Origin: DASPWV01 sp046727855
GTDB lineage: Bacteria; Acidobacteriota; Vicinamibacteria; Vicinamibacterales; UBA2999
Assembly (NCBI GenBank): GCA_046727855.1
Contig: JBKPDL010000129.1
Span: 1 to 12,019 of the forward strand
Direction: 5' to 3'
Length of the DNA stretch: 12,019 nt
The translations under genes were made by a program, and so were the position numbers. The notes beneath the pieces are model-generated. The model worked only from the letters and a program-made list of their open reading frames with translations, was not told the DNA's origin and did no database searches. Of this stretch, positions 1-7,706 are shown piece after piece; the stretch's first letter is position 1; the number at the start of each line of letters is the position of its first letter.

Positions 1-340
1 CGATGAAGTTGGGAATGCCGCGAACGTTATAACGTTCAGCTAGCTGCGGGTGCTGGTCGCTGTTCACTTTCAGCACGAGCGCGCGCCCGGCAGTCGATTG
101 GGCAACGCGCTCCACTTCGGGCGCGGACATCCGGCACGGACCGCACCATGGGGCCCAGAAATCGACGAGCACTGGAACTTGCGCGCCGTTCACAATCTCG
201 TCGAACAGCGCTGAATCGGCCTCGAGCGGCTCCGCGATCGGCGGAAGCTCCGCCTTACAGGCGCCGCAGCGGACGCGTTTTGCGACATTTGCAGCGGCAA
301 CCCGATTCTTGCGACCACAGGTCGAGCAGGTGCGGGTCAT
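1..340 (-). CDS. trxC: Thioredoxin 2 (TrxC-type, zinc-ribbon thioredoxin), 3' end outside window
   Basis: Cytoplasmic thiol-disulfide reductase that reduces protein disulfides, normally recharged by thioredoxin reductase. The visible 113 residues begin at the ATG at 340-338. They show an N-terminal zinc ribbon with two CxxC pairs (C5/C8 and C25/C28), the mark of thioredoxin 2 rather than thioredoxin 1. The thioredoxin fold follows, with the redox motif WCGPC at residues 65-69 in the context VDFWAPWCGPCR, and the cis-proline motif GIPN at 108-111. The C-terminal 25 or so residues of a typical 139-residue TrxC lie beyond the left edge. A GAGG Shine-Dalgarno (353-350) sits 9 bases before the ATG and supports this start. 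The gene begins 22 bases after the stop of the upstream peptidase/barrel gene, so the two are probably co-transcribed. Family assignment is firm; the operon link is inferred. Confidence 0.93.
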   Translation of the reverse strand, partial: MTRTCSTCGRKNRVAAANVAKRVRCGACKAELPPIAEPLEADSALFDEIVNGAQVPVLVDFWAPWCGPCRMSAPEVERVAQSTAGRALVLKVNSDQHPQLAERYNVRGIPNFI

Positions 341-362
341 GGCTGCAGACCTCACTTGCAAT

Positions 363-3300
363 TCAGAAGCCGGGCGTGAAACTAAAGCTCCAGACCCAGC
401 CGCGTCCGGGCCGCTGAAACGGATACGCCAGGTCGAACTGACCGACCGCGAATCCGAACAGATTGGCGCGGAAGCTCACGCCGGCACTGGACACGCCCCG
501 ACGATCGCCGCCCAAAAACGTCGGCCGACTATCGCTCGTCCATGCCACGCCGGCGTCGGTAAAGAACGCCACTTCGACCGGCAGCGGTCCGTACATCGAA
601 CTGCGCACGCCGAACGCGCGCAACAGCGGCATGCGTAATTCCAGATTGCCGACGAGCATGCGCGATCCAAGCAGCCGATCGAACACATCGCAGCTGCCAG
701 CCGGTCCCGCCACGCACTCGCTGCTGCGGAACGAATTGATGTCGTAGCCGCGAATCAGCTCCGGATAGCCAATATAGAGCGGCAGCAGCATCGTATTCTC
801 GCCGTCGCGGCCATAACGCCCGTAATGCATCACGCGACTCGCGATGGTGATGAACGGCGACGGCATGTCGTAGCGCCGATAGTCCGCCAGCGCGCCGGTG
901 TAGGACAGCGATCCGGCCGTCGGCGAGATCTCGAACCGCGATCGATACCCTGACACGGGACTGGTGGCGCCAAACCGCGCCGCATCGAACACGAGCGCCA
1001 TCGTGGTGGTGCCGAGATGCAGCGTGTCGGCAAGCGATGTGGTCTCGGTGGTGTCGGAAATGGTCTGTCCGGTACGAATCGACGTGGCGATCGTGCGTAC
1101 CTGCTGATCGAACGTGACCTGCTGGTAACCGCCGCCAAACTCGACGCGCGTTGTCTCGCTGAACGGGTAGGCCACCGCGCTTTGCAGACCGCGATATGTC
1201 TGCCGCTGAAGGATTTCCTGCTCGACGATCGCGGGCTGGCCGTCCACCGTCGCCCTGCCCGAGGCAAATGCGCCCGCGATGTACGGCCGCTGGCCGCCGC
1301 CGACGCCCCAATTCCAGCGATGCTCCAGGTTCTGATACGCGACCAGGCCGCCGGTGTTGCGATAGAAATCGTTCCAGCTGCCATAGGTATTCACGTCGAC
1401 GGCAGCGAACAGATTGTGATTACCGAGCATGTCGCTCAATGAAAACCACATCCCGCCGCCGTACATCCCGCCAAAACGATCGACGCCGGCCGCGATGTAC
1501 GGCTGACCGATGCCATCGAGCGACAGACGTGCGCGATACGGCTTTTCCGTTCCCGCCTCTGTGGCCAGGCCCGTGTCCGCGTCATTCAGCAGCGGTGTCA
1601 CTTCATCATCCGCGCGCGACGACGGTGGCAGAACGGCTGCTGGCGGTGCGGCGTTCGTGTTTGCCGCGACGCCCGCGGCGTTCGTCATCACCGGTGCTGC
1701 CTTGAGCGCATCATCAGCGTCGATGAGGTACAGGCCAATCCGTCCCTCCTCATACGCGCTGAACGCCAGTCGATTCGAATCGCTCGACGATGAGAGTGCG
1801 GGGCTGAGCGCCGTGATCCCGCTGGCACCTGCATCGAGGTTGGTCAGCCGCGCGATGCGCCCTGACGACACGTCCAGCGCGTATGTGTTGGTGACGCCCG
1901 TCACGTCCGACAGGAAGTAGAGCGTTCGACCGCCGGGCTCCCATTGCGGGTTGATGTGCTTGCCGTGATCGAACGCGCGCAGCGGTTCGATGCGGCCGCT
2001 TGCCACATCGATCAACGCGAGCTCGAATCGGCCCGCCGCCAGCCGCGCAAGATCGGTCGAGAAGCGATCGGTCACGAAGGCAATTCGATCGCCGGCCGGA
2101 GACCACGCCGGCTGCATGTCGGCAAACGCGTCGCTCGTCAACCGGCGCGTCGTTCCCGCCTGAAGATCGTAGACGAAGAGATCGGAGCGCCCGCCTGTCA
2201 TCGCGGAGAAGGCAATCGCCCGTCCGTCGGGAGACCACGTGGGATTCAAAATCTCGCCGAGATCCTTGAACGGAATCTCGCGCACGCGCTCGCCTTTGTC
2301 GACGTCAACGAACACCAGTTCGGGCACGGCCTTGCTGATGGCGGCAAACGCGAACTGCCGGCCATCGGGGCGCCACGTTCCCGCCGAAGCGATGAACTGA
2401 ATGCTGCTGAAATGCGGGTCGACGCTCGTGTTTACCAGCTTGCGGATCACGCGGCCGGTCGTGGCATCGGCAAGATAGAGATCCACCGACAGCAGGTCGC
2501 GCTCGGAAAGATAGGCGACGCGTGTGCCATCGGGGCTGAGCGCCGGGGAGACCGCGAGCGAACCTGGCCCCTTTTGATCGGCCGTCAGTAATCGGCCAAC
2601 AGCGCTGGCGCGACTCGCGCCGTTCAGCACCGGCGTGTAGTGCTGCTTGATCGCCTCGTGCCACTGCTCGGTCAGCTCTTTGGCTTTGAGTCCGATGATC
2701 GTTTCGAGTGCGGCGGTGGCGTTGCCCGATCGCACAGCTTCCTCGAATGCTTGCTCGACAATTGCATCGCCCCAACGGCCGGCGATGTAGGCCCACAACG
2801 CCTGCCCCCACCGGTATGGAAAGTAACGTGGGTCGGAGAGGTCGCCGATTGACGGAAGCTTGCCACCCTCGCGAGCCGCGTCGCGGATCCACATGGCCGT
2901 GTGGGCGTCAACCGGACCGATCGACAAGTACTCGGCCATCCCCTCGATGAACCAGAGCGGCAGACGTTCTATGCCCGATCCCGCGCCCTTGTTTGGATCG
3001 CTGCGCGCCAGGTCGTACTGGAACGCGTGCACCAGCTCGTGACCAAGAACATGATCGGTTTCCTCCAGCGACCCGGCGAGCGGAAGGACGATCCGGCGCT
3101 TGGCGCCTTCGGTGACGCCACCGGTGCCTTCGCCGATTTCGCCGGAAATGACGTTGGTCTGCCGAAAATCCGGCCCTGAGGCGTAGACGACAATTGGTTG
3201 GGGACTCGAGAGCTCGTAACCGAAAATCTTTGCGAGGCGCGCATACCAGCGTTCCGCCATTCTGGCGAGATCGCCGGCCGCCTCGCGTTCCTCAGGGTAG

Positions 3301-3476
3301 AAGTACACGTGGAAATGCTCGGTTTCGAGCATCTCGAAGCGGAACTGCCTATATTGGACTTTGTTGCGCCCGAAGTACTGGGCCTCGACTTCGTACGGCG
3401 CGCCGAGCGCGACGGCCGAGACAGCTGTGATAGCGAGGAAGAGAGCGGGACGATGAAAACGAGTACGGTCGCGCAC
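363..3476 (-). CDS. Exported zinc-peptidase-like / PD40 beta-propeller / outer-membrane beta-barrel protein
   Basis: A large envelope protein of about 1037 residues with three parts. A basic start followed by the hydrophobic stretch ALFLAITAVSAVALGA, ending near VEA-Q, is a signal peptide. Residues about 40-285 form a gluzincin-like peptidase domain with the zinc motif HELVH (about 146-150) and WFIEGMAEY (about 175-183), which probably supplies the third ligand. Residues about 310-590 carry six PD40/TolB-type blades (for example SPDGTRVAYLS and WSPDGRAIAFS). After a Pro/Ala-rich linker (about 600-645), the last 390 residues look like an Omp85/BamA-type barrel ending in Phe (FSFTPGF). The start is chosen at GTG 3476-3474 because GGAG (3487-3484) lies 7 bases upstream; an in-frame GTG at 3482 is only 1 base from that site. 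Role unknown; surface proteolysis or outer-membrane processing is a guess. Upstream of trxC in a likely operon. Confidence 0.85.
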   Translation of the reverse strand: MRDRTRFHRPALFLAITAVSAVALGAPYEVEAQYFGRNKVQYRQFRFEMLETEHFHVYFYPEEREAAGDLARMAERWYARLAKIFGYELSSPQPIVVYASGPDFRQTNVISGEIGEGTGGVTEGAKRRIVLPLAGSLEETDHVLGHELVHAFQYDLARSDPNKGAGSGIERLPLWFIEGMAEYLSIGPVDAHTAMWIRDAAREGGKLPSIGDLSDPRYFPYRWGQALWAYIAGRWGDAIVEQAFEEAVRSGNATAALETIIGLKAKELTEQWHEAIKQHYTPVLNGASRASAVGRLLTADQKGPGSLAVSPALSPDGTRVAYLSERDLLSVDLYLADATTGRVIRKLVNTSVDPHFSSIQFIASAGTWRPDGRQFAFAAISKAVPELVFVDVDKGERVREIPFKDLGEILNPTWSPDGRAIAFSAMTGGRSDLFVYDLQAGTTRRLTSDAFADMQPAWSPAGDRIAFVTDRFSTDLARLAAGRFELALIDVASGRIEPLRAFDHGKHINPQWEPGGRTLYFLSDVTGVTNTYALDVSSGRIARLTNLDAGASGITALSPALSSSSDSNRLAFSAYEEGRIGLYLIDADDALKAAPVMTNAAGVAANTNAAPPAAVLPPSSRADDEVTPLLNDADTGLATEAGTEKPYRARLSLDGIGQPYIAAGVDRFGGMYGGGMWFSLSDMLGNHNLFAAVDVNTYGSWNDFYRNTGGLVAYQNLEHRWNWGVGGGQRPYIAGAFASGRATVDGQPAIVEQEILQRQTYRGLQSAVAYPFSETTRVEFGGGYQQVTFDQQVRTIATSIRTGQTISDTTETTSLADTLHLGTTTMALVFDAARFGATSPVSGYRSRFEISPTAGSLSYTGALADYRRYDMPSPFITIASRVMHYGRYGRDGENTMLLPLYIGYPELIRGYDINSFRSSECVAGPAGSCDVFDRLLGSRMLVGNLELRMPLLRAFGVRSSMYGPLPVEVAFFTDAGVAWTSDSRPTFLGGDRRGVSSAGVSFRANLFGFAVGQFDLAYPFQRPGRGWVWSFSFTPGF

Positions 3477-3638
3477 GTACACACTCCGCAGAAGGTGGGT
3501 GGCAGGCGGCCGGCTGCGGTAGTGCGAAATTCAGGCCAATGGTGCACCGTGCAACGGCGCAGAGTCTCACCGGCTGGTGTCTCTCCTAAACGACAGCGCG
3601 TCGCGCGCGGGAGGACAGTCGCGTGTCACAGGACTTCC

Positions 3639-5525
3639 CTAAAACAACAGCTGCGCGCCGAATTTCACATATCGACCCTGCAGAATATTCAATGGCGTCA
3701 ACCAGGCGCCGCCCGGGCGAGTTGGATCGGTGGAGCTGTAGGTCGTGTTGAGCGACGGAGGTGTTTCGCCGGCTTGCGACGTTGCACCGACGGCAGCGTT
3801 CGAGTTGAAGGTATTGTAAACATCCATCATCACTTGCAGTCGCCGCGCCCCACCAAGCCGGAACGCCTTTCCGAACCGGAGATCCAGCTGGCTGCGCCGA
3901 TCAGCGTACATATCACCCGGCCGAATCAACGGAATGGTGCGCGAACCGCCTCCCGCAAAGGCGCGTCCCAACGTCACCCCTGGCGTTGTGCTCGTGACGC
4001 TCCAGTTGGCGAGGATCTGCTGTCCTTGCAGATTCTGAAACACCGCGCCCAGCTGAATGTCATGCCACGGCAGCGTATACGAGCCGGATAGCTTGTAATT
4101 GCTCTGCCAACCGCTGTCGCGCGCACACCACGCACGCGGTGTGAGCGTCGTGCCGCCGGAGGTTGAGGCCGACGGGTTGTCGACGAAGCTGTCGCACTCG
4201 TCCGTGTTCTCAATGCCGGTCGAGAAACCACCGTTGATGAACAGATTCGAACGAGGCCGCGCGGTCAGAATGAAATCGAAGCCGTCGAACGTCTGCGTCT
4301 GCTTGCCGAAGTTGTCTACGAACGTGACCACGTTGTCGTCCGCGAACTGCGGGCCGAACTTCAGCGGATCGAGATCGTAGAGACCACAGATCTGGTTGCC
4401 GCCGCCGCCGGGGAGACGCGGATCCGTCGGCGCCGTGACGCAGTATTCCTGATAGTCGCTCGGCGACACGTCGCGATTGTCGGTGGTGGTGTAGTGGCCC
4501 TGCGTGCGCCGGAAGTACGCGAGCTCCGCCGACACGCGCGGCATCAGCTCCCGCGTGACGCTCGCAGAGTACTCCCAGTTGTTGCGACGCTTGAACCAGC
4601 CGGTGACGACATCTGGATCGTAGGTCGTCGAAATAGTCACTTGCCCGAACGTGCTGCCGAGCGGCCCGAGCTCGGACTCCTGCGGAATCTGATCGGCGTT
4701 GCTATCGTTCCACGTACGTGTCGCGGTGTTGACGCTCGTGTTCAAAGGGTTGATGGCGCGCGCGAAAGCCACGGTGGTGGTGGCCACGTACCGGCTCATG
4801 GTGAGCTTCAATGCCGTCTTGCCATCGCCCGTGAGGTCGTACGAGAGTCCCAGCCGCGGCGATAGGTCTTTCCAGTTGGGCACGTTCTCGATCGCGTCGA
4901 AGTGCCGCGGCCCAATCCAGCGTCCCCCCGGAGCGTCCTGCTCCTCGACTTTGTTGTTCAAATAGTCGTAGCGAAGACCGGCGTTCAGCGTGAAGCGCTT
5001 GAGCGTCCAGGTGTCCTGAACGTAAATGCCAAGGTCCGCCACGAGCCGTTCACGCGTCGTGTATGGTGTGGTCCGGACCGTCACTTGAAACGGCTGGTTG
5101 TTGCGCACAGTCAGCGCGGTGTCGTGCGCCGTCCAAACGCGCGTGCGAGCTGGACCCTCGACCAGGTTGAAGCCAAACTTCACCGAATGCGATCCGGGCA
5201 CGTACGAGACCGAACCCTTGTACGACCGCACCGCTGTGAAGTTCTCGGAAAACGTGGCGTTATAGGCGCGGAAATTGACGCCCGTCGTCTGCTCGGTGAC
5301 CGGCAGCATCAACGAGGTCTCGACGTCGCGCACGGGCTCGCGCGTCCACGTTTCCGACATATTGCCGAAACCGAAGTCCAGCAGCATCTTGCCCGTCAAC
5401 GTCGATTTGAAGGTGAGGGTCTCGAAGTGATTGAGCTTCACCACCTGCAGGTTCGACGCTTCGGGCTGTCGCGTGTTGCTGACGATCCAGTGGTCGGTTT
5501 CGCGCGGCGCGATGCTGTAGTAATG
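3639..5525 (-). CDS. TonB-dependent receptor (Oar/carboxypeptidase-regulatory-like family), 5'-truncated
   Basis: C-terminal barrel of an outer-membrane TonB-dependent receptor of the kind greatly expanded in Acidobacteriota. Recognisable family features are LGIYVQDTWTLKRFTLNAGLRYDY, the loop YCVTAPTDPRLPGGGG...ICGLYD, PGDMYADRRSQLDLRFGKAFR, VMMDVYNTFNSNA, and a C-terminal aromatic (GAQLLF). No signal peptide, carboxypeptidase-like domain or plug is present. The frame is open upstream only to a TGA at 5537-5535, and the only nearby start is an internal GTG at 5444, which falls inside barrel-like sequence. Coding similarity seems to continue to about 5525 (HYYSIAPRE). Members of this family usually run to about 1000 residues, so several hundred N-terminal residues are missing. 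Without signal peptide and plug the product could not reach or work in the outer membrane, so it is a pseudogene or the victim of a bad join. Substrate unknown; sugars or peptides would be typical. Confidence 0.87.
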   Translation of the reverse strand, partial: HYYSIAPRETDHWIVSNTRQPEASNLQVVKLNHFETLTFKSTLTGKMLLDFGFGNMSETWTREPVRDVETSLMLPVTEQTTGVNFRAYNATFSENFTAVRSYKGSVSYVPGSHSVKFGFNLVEGPARTRVWTAHDTALTVRNNQPFQVTVRTTPYTTRERLVADLGIYVQDTWTLKRFTLNAGLRYDYLNNKVEEQDAPGGRWIGPRHFDAIENVPNWKDLSPRLGLSYDLTGDGKTALKLTMSRYVATTTVAFARAINPLNTSVNTATRTWNDSNADQIPQESELGPLGSTFGQVTISTTYDPDVVTGWFKRRNNWEYSASVTRELMPRVSAELAYFRRTQGHYTTTDNRDVSPSDYQEYCVTAPTDPRLPGGGGNQICGLYDLDPLKFGPQFADDNVVTFVDNFGKQTQTFDGFDFILTARPRSNLFINGGFSTGIENTDECDSFVDNPSASTSGGTTLTPRAWCARDSGWQSNYKLSGSYTLPWHDIQLGAVFQNLQGQQILANWSVTSTTPGVTLGRAFAGGGSRTIPLIRPGDMYADRRSQLDLRFGKAFRLGGARRLQVMMDVYNTFNSNAAVGATSQAGETPPSLNTTYSSTDPTRPGGAWLTPLNILQGRYVKFGAQLLF

Positions 5526-5530
5526 CCTAT

Positions 5531-7543
5531 TGCGTCACGTGTCATCGACCAGACGGTCCCGCCCCTTTCGCTCTACTGACTTACGAGGACGCGCGGCAGC
5601 GCGCGACGGTGATTGCAAAAGTGACCGCGTCGCGCTACATGCCGCCGTGGAAGCCAACGAATGTCGGGATGTTCGTTGGAGAGCGGCGCTTGTCAGAGGA
5701 GCAGATCGAGGTGCTGCAGCAATGGGTCGAGGCCGGCGCACCACCCGGAGAGCTTGAACACGTGCCCGCGCCGGCTCTGCCACCTCCATGGCAGCTCGGT
5801 GTCCCGGATCTCGTGTTGACGCTGCCGGAGTACGCGCTGAAGCCCGATGGCACGGACGCTTTTCGCAATTTCGTGCTTCCGGTTCCCGTCAAGGACAACC
5901 GTTTCGTCCGCAGTCTCGAATTTCGGCCTGGATCGACCGCGATTCACCACGCGAACATTCGCCTCGACTACACGCCCGCATCGCGAGCGCTGGACGATGC
6001 CGATTCCGCACCTGGATACGAAGGCCTCATCCTTCGGTCGGCGGACTACCCGGACGGCCACTTTCTCGGCTGGACACCTGGACAAGCGCCGCCGTTGGCG
6101 CCGCCTGGGCTTGCCTGGCAACTCAAGCCTGGGGCCGATCTCGTGGTGCAGCTTCACATGCAGCCGCTCGGAAGGCGCGAGCTGATTCGGCCGCAAATCG
6201 GCTTGTTCTTTACCGAAACTCCTCCAACGCACACCCCCGTGATGCTGCGCCTGGGACGACAGAACATCGACATCGCCGCGGGCGATCGCGACTACCAATC
6301 CGTCGACACGTACACGCTCCCTGTTGACATCGACGTCCATGCGCTCCAGCCGCACTCTCACTCTCGCGCAATGAGCGTTGCTGCCTGGGCCGAGCTGCCA
6401 GATCGATCGACACGCCCGCTGATCGATATCGCGCGATGGGATTTCAGATGGCAGGACGTCTACCGATTAAGCGCACCGATGCACCTTCCGGCAGGGACGC
6501 GGCTCCACTCTCGTTTTCGATTCGACAACTCCGACCGAAACCCGCGAAATCCGGTGTCGCCGCCCGCGCGGGCGGTCTGGGGCTTCCGATCGGCGGATGA
6601 AATGGCCGATGTCTGGATTCAGGTGATGACTGCGTCCGAGGCCGATCGCGTCGCGCTGCTGCGCGATTCGCGGCGCAAGGCCGCTGCCGAGGACATCGTT
6701 GGTGGCGAGGGGCAACTCGCTGTCGATCCGTCCAACGCAGCGTTGCACGACGATGTGGCGGCGCTGTATCTCGAGCTCGGGCAGCCGGATCGCGCGCGAT
6801 CGCATTTCGAGGCGACACTCCGCCTTCGGCCGAAATCGGCTGCCGCGCATTACAACGTGGGCTCAGCGCTCGAAGCGGCAAAGCGCTTTCGCGAAGCAAC
6901 GGCCCAATACCGCGCCGCACTGGCGCTCGACCCTTCGTACGCGCGCGCCCATGTCAATCTCGGCAATATGCTGCTCATGGATGGCCGCGTTGCAGAGGCT
7001 GCCGAGCACTATCGCGCCGCGATCAACGCCGAGCCATTGAATGCCGAAGCCCACAACAATCTCGGACGCGCCCTTGGTCTGCTTGGTCAACGCGATCTTG
7101 CGGTGAAGCAGTTGCGAGAGGCTCTGCGGCTGCGCCCTTCCTCGACGACGCACGTGAATCTCGCGCACCTTCTGCTGCAGCAGGGACAAACGCCTGCTGC
7201 AATCGAGCACTTCCGGCAGGCTATGACGCTGAGCCCGGAATGGAGTGTTCCGCTTGCGGGACTCTCGTGGGTCTTCAGCAGCCACCCTGACGACTCGCTT
7301 CGACGGCCGGGCGAAGCGATCGAGCTTGCGGAACGCGCACTGAAGCTTGTCAATGGAAACGAAGTGGTCGTGCGCGACGCGCTGGCGGCGGCGTATGCCA
7401 GCGCGGGCCGCTTCGAGGAGGCCGTTGCGAATGCTGCCCTGGCGGCCGACTTGGCGCGGCGCGATGGCGCCGGAGACCTGGCGTCGCAAATCGAAGCGCG
7501 CCTGGCCCTGTACCGACGCGGCCGCGCCTTCGTTCAAAAGTAG
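5531..7543 (+). CDS. Cytochrome c / copper type II monooxygenase-like / TPR protein, 5'-truncated
   Basis: Fragment of a large, probably periplasmic protein. Numbering from 5531 as residue 1: a c-type haem motif CVTCH (1-5) followed by RPDGPAPFALLTYEDA and YMPPWKP, the usual layout of this haem module. Next comes a peptidylglycine-monooxygenase-like copper fold, with His-His at 139-140, LHM His at 209, H-x-H at 275/277 and a DEM Met at 358, matching in order the two copper sites of that fold. About six TPR repeats fill the last 280 residues. The frame is open from 5483, but from there to 5609 there is no ATG, GTG or TTG. The first possible start, GTG 5609, falls after the haem motif, so signal peptide and true start are missing. 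Upstream of about 5525 the frame is antisense to the receptor gene. The reaction is unknown; oxidation of an organic substrate using copper is plausible from the fold. Stop is TAG at 7541. Confidence 0.85.
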   Translation, partial: CVTCHRPDGPAPFALLTYEDARQRATVIAKVTASRYMPPWKPTNVGMFVGERRLSEEQIEVLQQWVEAGAPPGELEHVPAPALPPPWQLGVPDLVLTLPEYALKPDGTDAFRNFVLPVPVKDNRFVRSLEFRPGSTAIHHANIRLDYTPASRALDDADSAPGYEGLILRSADYPDGHFLGWTPGQAPPLAPPGLAWQLKPGADLVVQLHMQPLGRRELIRPQIGLFFTETPPTHTPVMLRLGRQNIDIAAGDRDYQSVDTYTLPVDIDVHALQPHSHSRAMSVAAWAELPDRSTRPLIDIARWDFRWQDVYRLSAPMHLPAGTRLHSRFRFDNSDRNPRNPVSPPARAVWGFRSADEMADVWIQVMTASEADRVALLRDSRRKAAAEDIVGGEGQLAVDPSNAALHDDVAALYLELGQPDRARSHFEATLRLRPKSAAAHYNVGSALEAAKRFREATAQYRAALALDPSYARAHVNLGNMLLMDGRVAEAAEHYRAAINAEPLNAEAHNNLGRALGLLGQRDLAVKQLREALRLRPSSTTHVNLAHLLLQQGQTPAAIEHFRQAMTLSPEWSVPLAGLSWVFSSHPDDSLRRPGEAIELAERALKLVNGNEVVVRDALAAAYASAGRFEEAVANAALAADLARRDGAGDLASQIEARLALYRRGRAFVQK

Positions 7544-7580
7544 GGGCAGGATCGGTGGAAAAGTTCACGCAGTCAGGAAT

Positions 7581-7674
7581 CCCGTGAACGACCGTGCGGA
7601 ACTGTCCGTTACAGAACGCCCGTGAACCGACGTAAGGAACGGACGTGAGGAACCCGCGTGTGGAACCTACGTCG
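7581..7674. repeat. Degenerate short tandem repeat, CGT...GGAAC units
   Basis: Between the convergent TPR and dehydrogenase genes, the trinucleotide CGT recurs at 7583, 7593, 7607, 7621, 7631, 7644, 7657 and 7670 (spacings 10, 14, 14, 10, 13, 13, 13). It is mostly followed by a GGAAC or GAAC core (GTGCGGAAC, GTAAGGAAC, GTGAGGAAC, GTGTGGAAC). A second-order unit of 38 bases can be seen: 7581-7618 and 7619-7656 both open with CCCGTGAAC and end with GAAC plus C/G. The arms CGACGTA (7628-7634) and TACGTCG (7668-7674) are perfect inverses and could pair around a 33-base loop. There is no T-tract, so a simple rho-independent terminator is not supported. Too degenerate and irregular for CRISPR. Confidence 0.55.
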
Positions 7675-7706
7675 TCAGCACAAAGTTACCGACTTCACGA
7701 TCGGAT

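Noticed and set aside
1944..2591. Plus-strand open frame of 215 codons
   Set aside because: Antisense to the PD40 propeller repeats, whose protein motifs are unmistakable on the minus strand.
3543..3553. Small dyad TGCAC-C-GTGCA in the gap before the peptidase/barrel gene
   Set aside because: Only 5-base arms in GC-rich DNA and no convincing promoter around it; chance is a sufficient explanation.
3596..3606. GCGCG-T-CGCGC dyad after the receptor stop as a terminator
   Set aside because: Short arms of simple GC alternation and no following T-tract on the transcribed strand.
3198..4091. Plus-strand open frame of 297 codons
   Set aside because: Antisense to the peptidase and receptor genes and across their intergenic gap; Arg-rich composition and no domain. 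A shadow of high-GC coding DNA.
4902..5579. Plus-strand open frame of 225 codons crossing the receptor 5' end
   Set aside because: Antisense to clear barrel sequence, and in a different frame from the real cytochrome/TPR gene it overlaps.
7581..7674. CRISPR array
   Set aside because: Units are 10-14 bases, degenerate and contiguous, with no spacers and no cas genes.
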